A DNA stretch of 5,910 nt from Ruminococcaceae bacterium UBA1767 (GTDB taxonomy: Bacteria > Bacillota > Clostridia > Oscillospirales > Acutalibacteraceae): assembly GCA_002315505.1 (NCBI GenBank), contig DCGX01000043.1, positions 1-5,910 on the forward strand, given 5' to 3'. Below, piece after piece: positions 1 to 5,683 of this stretch (its first letter is position 1; every line of letters begins with the position of its first letter). A model generated the notes under the pieces. The model saw only the letters and a program-made list of their open reading frames with translations, was not told where the DNA came from and searched no databases. The translations under genes were made by a program, and so were the position numbers.

Positions 1-30
1 TCCCCAACTTTCCGTGAAGAGCCAACATAT

Positions 31-69
31 AAAAAATCAGAAGCCACTCATATGAATGGCTTCTTTTTT
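31..69 (-). terminator. Rho-independent terminator of the pot operon, probably bidirectional
   Basis: Positions 39-46 (AGAAGCCA) pair perfectly with 57-64 (TGGCTTCT). After one mismatch the loop can close further because TCATATGA is itself palindromic. On the minus strand the stem is followed, two bases later, by a run of six T (complement of 31-36). On the plus strand it is followed by T64-T69. The hairpin begins 3 nt past the potD stop codon, so it should end the potABCD transcript. The plus-strand T run means it could also stop a transcript arriving from the left of the window. Positions 1-30 hold nothing I can identify. Confidence 0.85.
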
Positions 70-1264
70 AATACATACTTTCTCGTTTTTTCTTACGAAT
101 AGCTCTGTAAATAATATATGCTATGGAAATCGCGCTGAATGAAATAAGTCCGACATAAATTGACGTTTCGCTGTTTCCCTCAATTTTAAGGTTGTCCCAC
201 AACGAGGTCATAATCATCAATGTATCAGCATCAAGATTGTGATAATACTGACATTTCGGCATATCTGCTTCGTCGGGATAGAGATACTTGTTATCTCTCA
301 ATGAGTAATCCTCATTAGCAAGCACAGCCGCATTCGGTGTAGCGTAGCACAGATACTCTGCGTTGGCGAGAGCAACATCCTCTCTCAAAAGAAAATTGAT
401 GTATGCTTCAGCACCCTCTTTGTTCTGACATCCTGCAGGCACACAGATTGAATCGACAAAAATGTTTGTGCCTTCCTTTGGATAAACAAAATCGAGGTCG
501 GGGTTGTTGTCCATCATAGTAAGACAGTCGCCTGCGTAGTAGGCCGCCATGGCAGCTTCTCCGCTTTCCATTTTATTGAAGACCTCGTCCATAACATACG
601 ATTGAACAACGGGCTTTTGAGCCTTGAGCTTGTCATAAGCAATATGCCAGTCGTTTGAATCAACTGTGTTGAGGTCAATTCCGTTAAGAATCTGTGCAAT
701 CATGAATGCATCACGGGAGTTGTTGAACATGAGAATCTGTCCTGCGTAATCCTCGTCCCACATAATTTCCCAGCTGTTGGGTTTTTCATTGACCATCTTT
801 GTGTTGTACACAAGACCAACCATACCGACATTGTACGGGACGGAGTATTCATTATTCGGGTCGAAGTACAAATTCTTGTACTTGTCGAGAATGTTTTTGT
901 AATTCGGGATATTTTTAAGGTCAATTTTTTCGAGCAAGCCCTCGTTAATCATACGTTCAACCATATAGTCCGAAGGAATAACGATATCGTAATTTGCTCC
1001 GCCGCCCTTGATTTTGTTGTACATATTTTCGTTTGAATCAAAGGTGGTGTAGTTGACCTTGATACCTGTTTCTTTTTCAAACTCCTTGTTAACGTCAAGC
1101 GTTCCTTCTGCACCGTCGGAGATGTATTCACCCCAGTTGTAAACATTGATTTCAGTGCCACGCAGGTTTGAATAATCAAGCTCCTTTGCAAAAACTGGGA
1201 AAGAAGATGACACGGAAAGTGCAATAATAAAAGTACAGGTGAGAATTGAAATCAGCTTTTTCAT
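68..1264 (-). CDS. potD: PotD-family spermidine/putrescine-binding protein with a C-terminal membrane anchor
   Basis: Extracellular substrate-binding component of a polyamine ABC importer; it captures spermidine or putrescine and hands it to PotB/PotC. The 398-residue product has a signal peptide at about 1-26 (KK, hydrophobic core, likely cut after VFA) and then a typical PotD fold: YNWGEY (42-47), FDPNN (134-138), YPKEG (261-265) and YATPN (307-311). Family ligand residues W44, Y47, D185, D271 and Y307 appear kept; the Trp expected near Y242 is Tyr. The only early Cys, C10 in LTCT, does not make a lipobox, so lipid anchoring is unlikely. Instead residues 370-386 form a hydrophobic helix followed by a basic tail (RAIRKKKR), giving about 50 residues more than E. 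coli PotD as I recall its length. The start overlaps the potC stop by ATGA, with a modest AAGGCGG site 9 nt upstream. The polyamine-binding assignment is confident; the exact ligand is not. Confidence 0.93.
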   Translation of the reverse strand: MKKLISILTCTFIIALSVSSSFPVFAKELDYSNLRGTEINVYNWGEYISDGAEGTLDVNKEFEKETGIKVNYTTFDSNENMYNKIKGGGANYDIVIPSDYMVERMINEGLLEKIDLKNIPNYKNILDKYKNLYFDPNNEYSVPYNVGMVGLVYNTKMVNEKPNSWEIMWDEDYAGQILMFNNSRDAFMIAQILNGIDLNTVDSNDWHIAYDKLKAQKPVVQSYVMDEVFNKMESGEAAMAAYYAGDCLTMMDNNPDLDFVYPKEGTNIFVDSICVPAGCQNKEGAEAYINFLLREDVALANAEYLCYATPNAAVLANEDYSLRDNKYLYPDEADMPKCQYYHNLDADTLMIMTSLWDNLKIEGNSETSIYVGLISFSAISIAYIIYRAIRKKKRESMY

Positions 1265-2079
1265 CGTCTTGCACCGCCTTTCTTATCTTCGTCATTCTTC
1301 TGGAATACGTTAACGAGAATGAGAAGCACAAGAATAACAACAAACATAATTGCAGAAAGTGCATACATATCCGGTGTAACTCTCTTCTTTGTCATTGAGA
1401 AAATTCTTATCGGAAGAGTCTGAAATTTTGGACCGCTTACGAAGTAGCTGATTATGAAGTCATCAAGTGAAAGGGTGAAGGACATAATAAGTCCGGCAAT
1501 AACACCCGGCAAAATTGATGGAAGTACAACCTTGATGAAAGCCTTTGCAGGTGTGCATCCGAGGTCCTGTGCCGCCTCTGCAAGGTGAGCATCGGTCTGC
1601 CTGAGCTTCGGCATAACATTAAGAATAACATACGGAATGCAAAATGTAACGTGGGCAATAAATAATGTCCAGAAGCCGAGCACACCGTTAATTCCGAGAA
1701 ATGAGCCGATGAAAACAAACAGAAGCATCATCGAAACACCCGTAACGATTTCGGGATTCATCATCGGAATGTTAGTGACAGACATAATACTTGACTTGAC
1801 AACACCCTTTTTCATCTTGAAAATACCTACCGAGGCAAGTGTGCCGATTGCGGTAGCGGTTATTGATGAAGTAACTGCGAGCAAAAGTGTATTGTAAAGT
1901 GCAGTGAGTGTAGCTTCGTCACGGAAAAGCTCAATGTACCATTTTATCGAAAAACCCTGCATAACGCTTGTACTGTTTGCAGAGTTGAACGAAAGTACAA
2001 TAAGCATAAAAATCGGTAAGTATAAAAACAGAAGTACGATAGCTACATAGAGCTTTGACGGAAGTTTCATTTTCGTCAT
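1261..2079 (-). CDS. potC: Polyamine ABC transporter permease PotC
   Basis: One of two inner permease subunits that form the membrane channel with PotB and couple to the PotA ATPase. The 272-residue product shows about six hydrophobic spans (roughly 10-30, 62-85, 100-126, 133-156, 190-211 and 238-258). The cytoplasmic EAA loop, which docks on the ATPase, is clear: E168-A169-A170, G174 and P187 within EAAQDLG...VVLP. LSLDDFIISYFVSG (203-216) is typical of PotC. The tail is highly charged (KNDEDKKGGARR). The first of two close ATG codons is chosen because a perfect AGGAGGT (2088-2094) lies 8 nt before it. That ATG overlaps the potB stop (ATGA, 2076-2079), and the gene's own stop overlaps potD in the same way, so translational coupling is likely. 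Confidence 0.94.
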   Translation of the reverse strand: MTKMKLPSKLYVAIVLLFLYLPIFMLIVLSFNSANSTSVMQGFSIKWYIELFRDEATLTALYNTLLLAVTSSITATAIGTLASVGIFKMKKGVVKSSIMSVTNIPMMNPEIVTGVSMMLLFVFIGSFLGINGVLGFWTLFIAHVTFCIPYVILNVMPKLRQTDAHLAEAAQDLGCTPAKAFIKVVLPSILPGVIAGLIMSFTLSLDDFIISYFVSGPKFQTLPIRIFSMTKKRVTPDMYALSAIMFVVILVLLILVNVFQKNDEDKKGGARR

Positions 2080-2906
2080 ACACCGACACCTCCTGCTTTT
2101 TCAGCATCACCGAAACGATTCATAACAGCCATACAGATAAGTATGAGAATCATCAGAACGAGCGACAATGCCGCACCGAAGTTGAAGTTATTGGAAACCT
2201 GGAATTGCATTTCGATTATATCACCGATAAGTGCAAAGCTGCCTCCGCCGAGCTTTTGTGAAATATAGAAGGTGCTGACTGACGGAACAAAAACCATAGT
2301 TATTCCTGAAATAACGCCCGAGCGGGTGAGAGGGAAAACAACATCCTTGATAACACGGAACTTATTTGCACCGAGGTCATGAGCCGCTTCAACAAGATTT
2401 TTGTCCATCTTTGTCATAACTGTGTAAATCGGCAGAATCATATATGGCAGGAAATTGTAAACCATACCGAGGATAACCGCACCCGATGTGTTTATCATGT
2501 GAAACGGGCCGATACCGATTTTACCGAGAATTGTATTAATAACGCCTGAATCCTCAAGCAGTGTCATCCACGCATAGGTTCGAAGCAGGAAATTCATCCA
2601 CATCGGAATCATAACAAGAATAACCATCGTGCTTTGTACCTTCGCCTTTGAGTGCGCAATAATGTAGGCGAGAGGGTAGGCAATTATAAGGCATATTATT
2701 GTTGCGACAATACCGAACCACAACGAACGCAAAAACGGAGTAACATAGTCACTAAGACGGGTGATGTTGTCCGTTGTGAATGCACCTGTTCTGTCAGTGA
2801 TTGCGTAGTAGAGAACCATAATGAGTGGAACAACAACGAAAATTGCCGACCACACAATGTGAGGGGAGGCGCAGAGCTTTTGTTTAAATGCCTGTTTTTT
2901 GTTCAC
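2076..2906 (-). CDS. potB: Polyamine ABC transporter permease PotB
   Basis: Partner permease of PotC in the polyamine importer. The 276-residue product has hydrophobic spans near 18-36, 60-84, 94-113, 142-163, 196-216 and 245-264. It carries the motif NFLLRTYAWMTLL (105-117) familiar from PotB and the EAA loop E173-A174-A175, G179, P192 (EAAHDLGANKF...VVFP). The start is GTG, 3 nt after the potA stop and preceded by AGGAGGA (2914-2920) at 7 nt spacing; that ribosome site lies inside the last codons of potA. The 3' end overlaps potC by 4 nt. Length and motifs are normal and no damage is seen. Confidence 0.94.
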   Translation of the reverse strand: MNKKQAFKQKLCASPHIVWSAIFVVVPLIMVLYYAITDRTGAFTTDNITRLSDYVTPFLRSLWFGIVATIICLIIAYPLAYIIAHSKAKVQSTMVILVMIPMWMNFLLRTYAWMTLLEDSGVINTILGKIGIGPFHMINTSGAVILGMVYNFLPYMILPIYTVMTKMDKNLVEAAHDLGANKFRVIKDVVFPLTRSGVISGITMVFVPSVSTFYISQKLGGGSFALIGDIIEMQFQVSNNFNFGAALSLVLMILILICMAVMNRFGDAEKAGGVGV

Positions 2907-2909
2907 TTA

Positions 2910-4028
2910 TCATTCCTCCTCAACGATGTCGGACAGATGCTCCAATTCATCGCTGAAAGAGCTGTAATCGCCGTACAGACCGGAATATTTAGATTTTTTC
3001 ATAATGTGAATTGCATCAGGCTCGATGAAAAGTCCGATTTCCTTGCCGACCGGCTCGTAATCGGTTGTCTGAATCATCCATTTGAAACCGCCGATGTCAA
3101 CAATAATTTCAAAGTGAACACCCTTAAAGGTAACCGATGTAACAGTACCTGTGAGCATAGCCTTGTCAAGAGATACAATGTCAACATCTTCGGGACGTAC
3201 AACAACATCAACCTGCTCACCGCTTGCAAAGCCTTTATCAAGACACTGGAAGGTTGCACCCGAGAAAGAGCATTTGTAATCTTCAAGCATTTTGCCGTCA
3301 AGAATATTACTTTCACCGATAAAGTCAGCAACAAAAGCATTTTTCGGTTCGTTGTAAACGTCTTCGGGACGACCGATTTGCTGAATTTCACCGCCGTCCA
3401 TAACAACAACTGTGTCGGACATAGAAAGTGCTTCTTCCTGGTCATGAGTAACATATATAAAAGTGATACCGAGGCGTTGCTGAATATTCTTCAACTCCAC
3501 CTGCATATCTTTTCTTAATTTCAAATCAAGTGCACCGAGTGGCTCGTCGAGTAAAAGCACACGAGGCTTAACTGCGAGAGCACGTGCGATAGCGATACGC
3601 TGCTGCTGACCGCCCGAAAGAGCATTGATGTTTCGTCTTTCAAAGCCCTTGAGATTAACAAGCTCAAGCATTTCAGTAACAATTTCCTTAATTTCAGCTT
3701 CCTTCATCTTTTTAACACGAAGACCGAAAGCGATATTTTCGTAAACATTCAGATGCGGAAAAAGAGCGTAACGCTGAAAAATGGTGTTAACCTGTCTCTT
3801 GTGAGGCGGTACACCATTGATTACTTTATCTTCAAATATTACCTCACCGCTGTCAGGCTCAAGAAATCCTGCAATAACTCTTAATGTAGTTGTTTTACCG
3901 CAACCCGACGGGCCGAGCAGGGTAATAAACTCTTTGTCACGGATATACATACTCAGATTTTCGAGTACCTTTGTGTCCTTAAAACTAACGGAGATGTTTT
4001 TTAAATCAATAATAACGTTGTTTTTCAA
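2910..4028 (-). CDS. potA: Polyamine ABC transporter ATP-binding protein PotA
   Basis: Cytoplasmic ATPase that drives polyamine uptake through PotB/PotC. The 372-residue product has a complete nucleotide-binding domain: Walker A GPSGCGKTT (39-47), Q-loop Q85 in FQRYALFPH, signature LSGGQQQR (137-144), Walker B LLLDEP (158-163) with E162, D-loop ALD (166-168) and switch histidine H195 (THDQEEA). The region from about 240 to 344 is the TOBE-type regulatory domain seen in PotA/MalK-like ATPases, including VVRPEDV. The tail is acidic and Ser/Tyr-rich (SDELEHLSDIVEEE). The start is TTG: AGAGGGG (4037-4043) lies 8 nt upstream and no in-frame ATG is nearby. It is the first gene of the operon, about 30 nt from the predicted transcription start. 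Confidence 0.95.
   Translation of the reverse strand: MKNNVIIDLKNISVSFKDTKVLENLSMYIRDKEFITLLGPSGCGKTTTLRVIAGFLEPDSGEVIFEDKVINGVPPHKRQVNTIFQRYALFPHLNVYENIAFGLRVKKMKEAEIKEIVTEMLELVNLKGFERRNINALSGGQQQRIAIARALAVKPRVLLLDEPLGALDLKLRKDMQVELKNIQQRLGITFIYVTHDQEEALSMSDTVVVMDGGEIQQIGRPEDVYNEPKNAFVADFIGESNILDGKMLEDYKCSFSGATFQCLDKGFASGEQVDVVVRPEDVDIVSLDKAMLTGTVTSVTFKGVHFEIIVDIGGFKWMIQTTDYEPVGKEIGLFIEPDAIHIMKKSKYSGLYGDYSSFSDELEHLSDIVEEE
2914..2920 (-). promoter_or_regulatory. Ribosome binding site deciding the GTG start of potB
   Basis: The minus strand reads AGGAGGA within the final Glu codons of potA, 7 nt before GTG at 2906. It supports the non-ATG start and links potB translation to ribosomes finishing potA. 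Confidence 0.8.
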
Positions 4029-4036
4029 TTATGCAG

Positions 4037-4043
4037 CCCCTCT
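4037..4043 (-). promoter_or_regulatory. Ribosome binding site deciding the TTG start of potA
   Basis: The minus strand reads AGAGGGG, then eight bases, then TTG at 4028. No ATG lies in frame nearby, so this site is the main reason to accept TTG. Confidence 0.75.
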
Positions 4044-4064
4044 CTTGTACATATATTAAGATAA

Positions 4065-4093
4065 AATATAGTACAGAATTATGCAAAAGTCAA
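4065..4093 (-). promoter_or_regulatory. Sigma-A type promoter of the potABCD operon
   Basis: On the minus strand TTGACT (4093-4088) and TATATT (4070-4065) are separated by exactly 17 bases, close to the housekeeping consensus. Transcription would begin near 4058, leaving a 5' leader of about 30 nt. That is too short for a riboswitch and just enough for the ribosome binding site. The flanking DNA is strongly A/T-rich (4090-4160), which could help as an UP element. Confidence 0.75.
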
Positions 4094-4156
4094 CATTTTT
4101 TTGCAAAAAATCATTAAAAAATCAAGACAAAATTTAAGGATAATATAAAAAGCTCT

Positions 4157-4186
4157 TAAATGCTTGTAAATGCTCGTAAATACTCT
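4157..4186. repeat. Three tandem 10-bp units upstream of the pot promoter
   Basis: TAAATGCTTG, TAAATGCTCG and TAAATACTCT follow each other without gaps. The first two differ at one base; the third is more diverged. The 10-bp period puts each unit on the same face of the helix, about 100-130 bp upstream of the predicted pot start site. This could be a regulator binding array or chance A/T-rich repetition. No binding protein can be named. Confidence 0.45.
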
Positions 4187-4318
4187 CTTTTGCTCACGAA
4201 AAGTATAAATGATATTTTTCAAAAAGAAAACTTTTGTTGTTGAGAAAGCGGACTTAAAGTAAGATTAATAAAATTATGTTCGATAATGTGACTTGCAGGG
4301 CAGGTGACGAAAAGTCTT
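4187..4318. other. Intergenic stretch with no recognised gene
   Basis: A/T-rich DNA between the 10-bp tandem units and the left 122-bp repeat. I looked for a plus-strand promoter that might drive the repeat. I found only weak candidates, such as TTGAGA near 4240 without a good -10. No ORF here has a ribosome binding site. Confidence 0.5.
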
Positions 4319-4440
4319 AAGCGAAATTTTTCCTGTAGTTGCGACAACCTGTCGCCTGAGGTCTGCACAAATTTCGATTATCACGTAGGGGAAAACTGCG
4401 TTATCCCGCTTAACATTGCTGAAATTTTCGGGCGCACACA
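4319..4440. repeat. 122-bp interspersed repeat, left copy
   Basis: It aligns without gaps to 5442-5563, with 110 of 122 bases identical (95 of the last 102). It carries the same potential folds as the right copy in weaker form: GCGACA/TGTCGC is intact, the AAATTTC/GAAATTT stem is intact with an added G-T pair, and the inner and outer stems hold mismatches. An open reading frame crosses it on the minus strand (4274-4465), but the differences between copies do not spare its codons, so it is treated as non-coding. Three bases downstream is TCCCGTCAATTATGAGCT (4444-4461), then a terminator hairpin. Confidence 0.85.
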
Positions 4441-4484
4441 ATGTCCCGTCAATTATGAGCTTCAAAGCTCTTCACTTCATTCAA

Positions 4485-4516
4485 ACGAAAAAAGCAGGCA
4501 ATAAAATGTCTGCTTT
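4485..4516 (-). terminator. Rho-independent terminator of the XRE/zinc-ribbon gene
   Basis: Positions 4491-4500 (AAAGCAGGCA) pair with 4507-4516 (TGTCTGCTTT) over ten positions around a 6-nt loop. One of these pairs is G-U in plus-strand RNA and a mismatch in minus-strand RNA. On the minus strand the stem runs into TTTTTT. It lies 28 nt past the stop of the 4545-5309 gene. The plus-strand side (TTTCTTTG) is a weaker T tract, so it could also end a plus-strand RNA covering the 122-bp repeat. Positions 4490-4521 match 5854-5885 at 29 of 32 bases. Confidence 0.75.
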
Positions 4517-4544
4517 CTTTGCCATATAATAATTTGAGTGAATA

Positions 4545-5309
4545 CTATCTTTTTTTATACAGAATCAGCTCCGGATTTTTACCATCACATTCATATGTGC
4601 AAATCATAATAAAATCCATATTTGCGAGGACACCGAAGCATGTGCCTTTGTCAAATTCACATTCAAGCTGGTTTCCGAGATAGGTTGTCTGATCGTTCAG
4701 AAACTTGACATAAGCTCCGCTCGGAAGCCGATATTCAAGATTTACATATTGACCGACAAGTGCATTCAGTTTTTCCAATTTCGGCATTCCGTCGATATGC
4801 AGTGAATTGATTTCATCTATCAGCTGATGCTTGAATTTTTCAAATTCTCCGTTGTCACTAAGCTCTTCGTATCGCTTCCAGTAATCAAGCTTCGGAAGAA
4901 TATCTTTCATGTAAGAACGTGCCTGTTCCTCGGTGAAATTATCGTTTACCATATTTTTTACACACACTTCTAAAAGGTCATCCATATTATTATAGGTATA
5001 TGTTCCGTCTGCATAGCACCACTTACAGTAATCATCGTTGAGTGAGCCATCAGCGTTGTGGCCGATAATCGAGTCCTCCAAAGGCATACCGCAGCATTGA
5101 CAAATCATCTGATGAGGAGAGCCAAGCAAAGTATTGATGGATACATTGAAAATCTTTGACAGCAGCTTCAGCGTTTCGGAATTCGGAACTGTTACTCCTT
5201 TTTCCCAACGTGATATTGCCTGCCTGGTAACAAACACCTTTTCTGCCAATTCATCCTGTGTCATATTATGTTTTGTACGAAGTTCATATAAAATATCTTT
5301 TGTTTCCAT
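4545..5309 (-). CDS. XRE-family helix-turn-helix regulator fused to a zinc ribbon and an unassigned C-terminal domain
   Basis: Probable DNA-binding regulator of 254 residues. Residues about 5-61 form an XRE/Cro-type helix-turn-helix (MTQDELAEKVFVTRQAISRWEKG...VPNSETLKLLSKIFNVSINTLL). Residues 68-105 match the putative zinc-ribbon family with CQCCGMPL: C70/C73 and C95/C98 (YCKWCYADGTY) can bind one zinc. An alpha-helical stretch (about 108-165) follows, including the FTEEQARSYMKDILPKL pattern typical of that family. Residues about 176-254 look beta-rich (VGQYVNLEYRLPSGAYVKFL) and are not recognised. The second ATG is chosen over one at 5324: GGGAG lies 8 nt before it and overlaps the upstream ATG, and the helix-turn-helix begins directly after it. 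The target genes and signal are unknown; zinc, redox or small-molecule sensing is only a guess. It has its own promoter and terminator, so it is probably not part of the pot operon. Confidence 0.88.
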   Translation of the reverse strand: METKDILYELRTKHNMTQDELAEKVFVTRQAISRWEKGVTVPNSETLKLLSKIFNVSINTLLGSPHQMICQCCGMPLEDSIIGHNADGSLNDDYCKWCYADGTYTYNNMDDLLEVCVKNMVNDNFTEEQARSYMKDILPKLDYWKRYEELSDNGEFEKFKHQLIDEINSLHIDGMPKLEKLNALVGQYVNLEYRLPSGAYVKFLNDQTTYLGNQLECEFDKGTCFGVLANMDFIMICTYECDGKNPELILYKKR

Positions 5310-5339
5310 CGCAAATTCTCCCATAGATTGTTTTGTTAC

Positions 5340-5348
5340 ATTATATCA
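5340..5348 (-). promoter_or_regulatory. Extended -10 promoter of the XRE/zinc-ribbon gene
   Basis: The minus strand reads TGATATAAT: a perfect TATAAT preceded by the TG of an extended -10 element. No good -35 is found at 16-18 bp, which fits an extended -10 promoter. Transcription would begin near 5333, giving a leader of about 24 nt with GGGAG at 5318-5322 as the ribosome site for the ATG at 5309. Confidence 0.65.
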
Positions 5349-5367
5349 TAACATTTTATAAATTGCA

Positions 5368-5384
5368 CGCAACCGGTTGTTGCG
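5368..5384. promoter_or_regulatory. Inverted repeat over the -35 region of the XRE gene, possible operator
   Basis: CGCAAC (5368-5373) and GTTGCG (5379-5384) flank CGGTT, and the centre contains the perfect palindrome CAACCGGTTG (5370-5379). It sits 20-36 bp upstream of the TATAAT, where RNA polymerase would contact the -35 region. XRE proteins commonly bind such short palindromes and often repress their own genes. Autoregulation here is inference. Confidence 0.45.
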
Positions 5385-5441
5385 CAGTTATATAAAATAT
5401 ATTTCCATCGTTATTCCGTAGAGCAACCGATGAAGAATCTC

Positions 5442-5563
5442 AAGTAAAATTAATCCCGTAGTGGCGACAACCTGTCGCCTGAGGTCTGAACAAATTTCAA
5501 TTATCACGCAGGGGAAAACTTCGTTATCCTGCTTAACATTGCTGAAATTTACGGGCGCACACA
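5442..5563. repeat. 122-bp interspersed repeat, right copy, foldable
   Basis: Same orientation and length as 4319-4440. It can fold into a junction. The outer stem is CCCGTA (5455-5460) with TACGGG (5550-5555). Inside are a hairpin GGCGACA (5463-5469)/TGTCGCC (5473-5479), a stem AATTTCA (5493-5499)/TGAAATT (5543-5549), and an inner stem GCAGG (5508-5512)/CCTGC (5528-5532). All these pairs are perfect in this copy. It lies upstream of the XRE promoter. No strong promoter for it was found on either strand. Positions 5564-5614, between it and the 18-bp direct repeat, hold nothing recognised. Confidence 0.85.
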
Positions 5564-5614
5564 GTGATGCCACTGCCGAAAGATAGAAATCCTGCGTAGT
5601 GGACAATGCCCTAC

Positions 5615-5632
5615 ACCCGTCAATCGTGAGGT
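5615..5632. repeat. 18-bp direct repeat, left copy
   Basis: ACCCGTCAATCGTGAGGT is identical to 5816-5833, 201 bp away. A diverged form (14 of 18) occurs at 4444-4461 after the other 122-bp repeat. The pair bounds the segment holding the tRNA-like end, hairpins and terminator, as a target-site duplication or recombination core would. Confidence 0.85.
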
Positions 5633-5642
5633 ATTACTGATT

Positions 5643-5679
5643 AAGAAAAAAGAAAAACAGATGAAAAAATCATCTGTTT
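5643..5679 (-). terminator. Rho-independent terminator downstream of the tRNA-like element
   Basis: AAACAGATGA (5655-5664) pairs perfectly with TCATCTGTTT (5670-5679) around a 5-nt A loop. On the minus strand the stem continues into a long T-rich tract (TTTTCTTTTTTC). It begins 4 nt past the CCA-like end at 5684, the usual position for the terminator of a small structured RNA read right to left. Confidence 0.75.
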
Positions 5680-5683
5680 CTAA

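Noticed and set aside
2652..3518. 288-codon open frame on the plus strand opposite potA/potB
   Set aside because: It lies fully antisense to two well-conserved transporter genes, has no credible domain and an abnormal Asn/Cys/Phe-rich composition. It is a shadow of the real genes.
4029..4058. Polyamine riboswitch or attenuator in the potA leader
   Set aside because: The predicted leader is only about 30 nt and holds little beyond the ribosome binding site; no alternative hairpins were seen.
4274..4504. Small open frames on both strands through the left 122-bp repeat
   Set aside because: No ribosome binding sites. Comparing the minus-strand frame with the second copy shows mostly amino-acid-changing differences, so the conservation is not at protein level.
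5310..5324. Upstream ATG at 5324 as the start of the XRE gene
   Set aside because: That ATG overlaps the GGGAG ribosome site serving the ATG at 5309 and has no site of its own. The five extra residues lie outside the helix-turn-helix domain.
5377..5403. Divergent plus-strand promoter driving the right 122-bp repeat
   Set aside because: TTGTTG and TATATT are present but only 15 bases apart, and the left copy has no matching promoter. The evidence is too weak to annotate.
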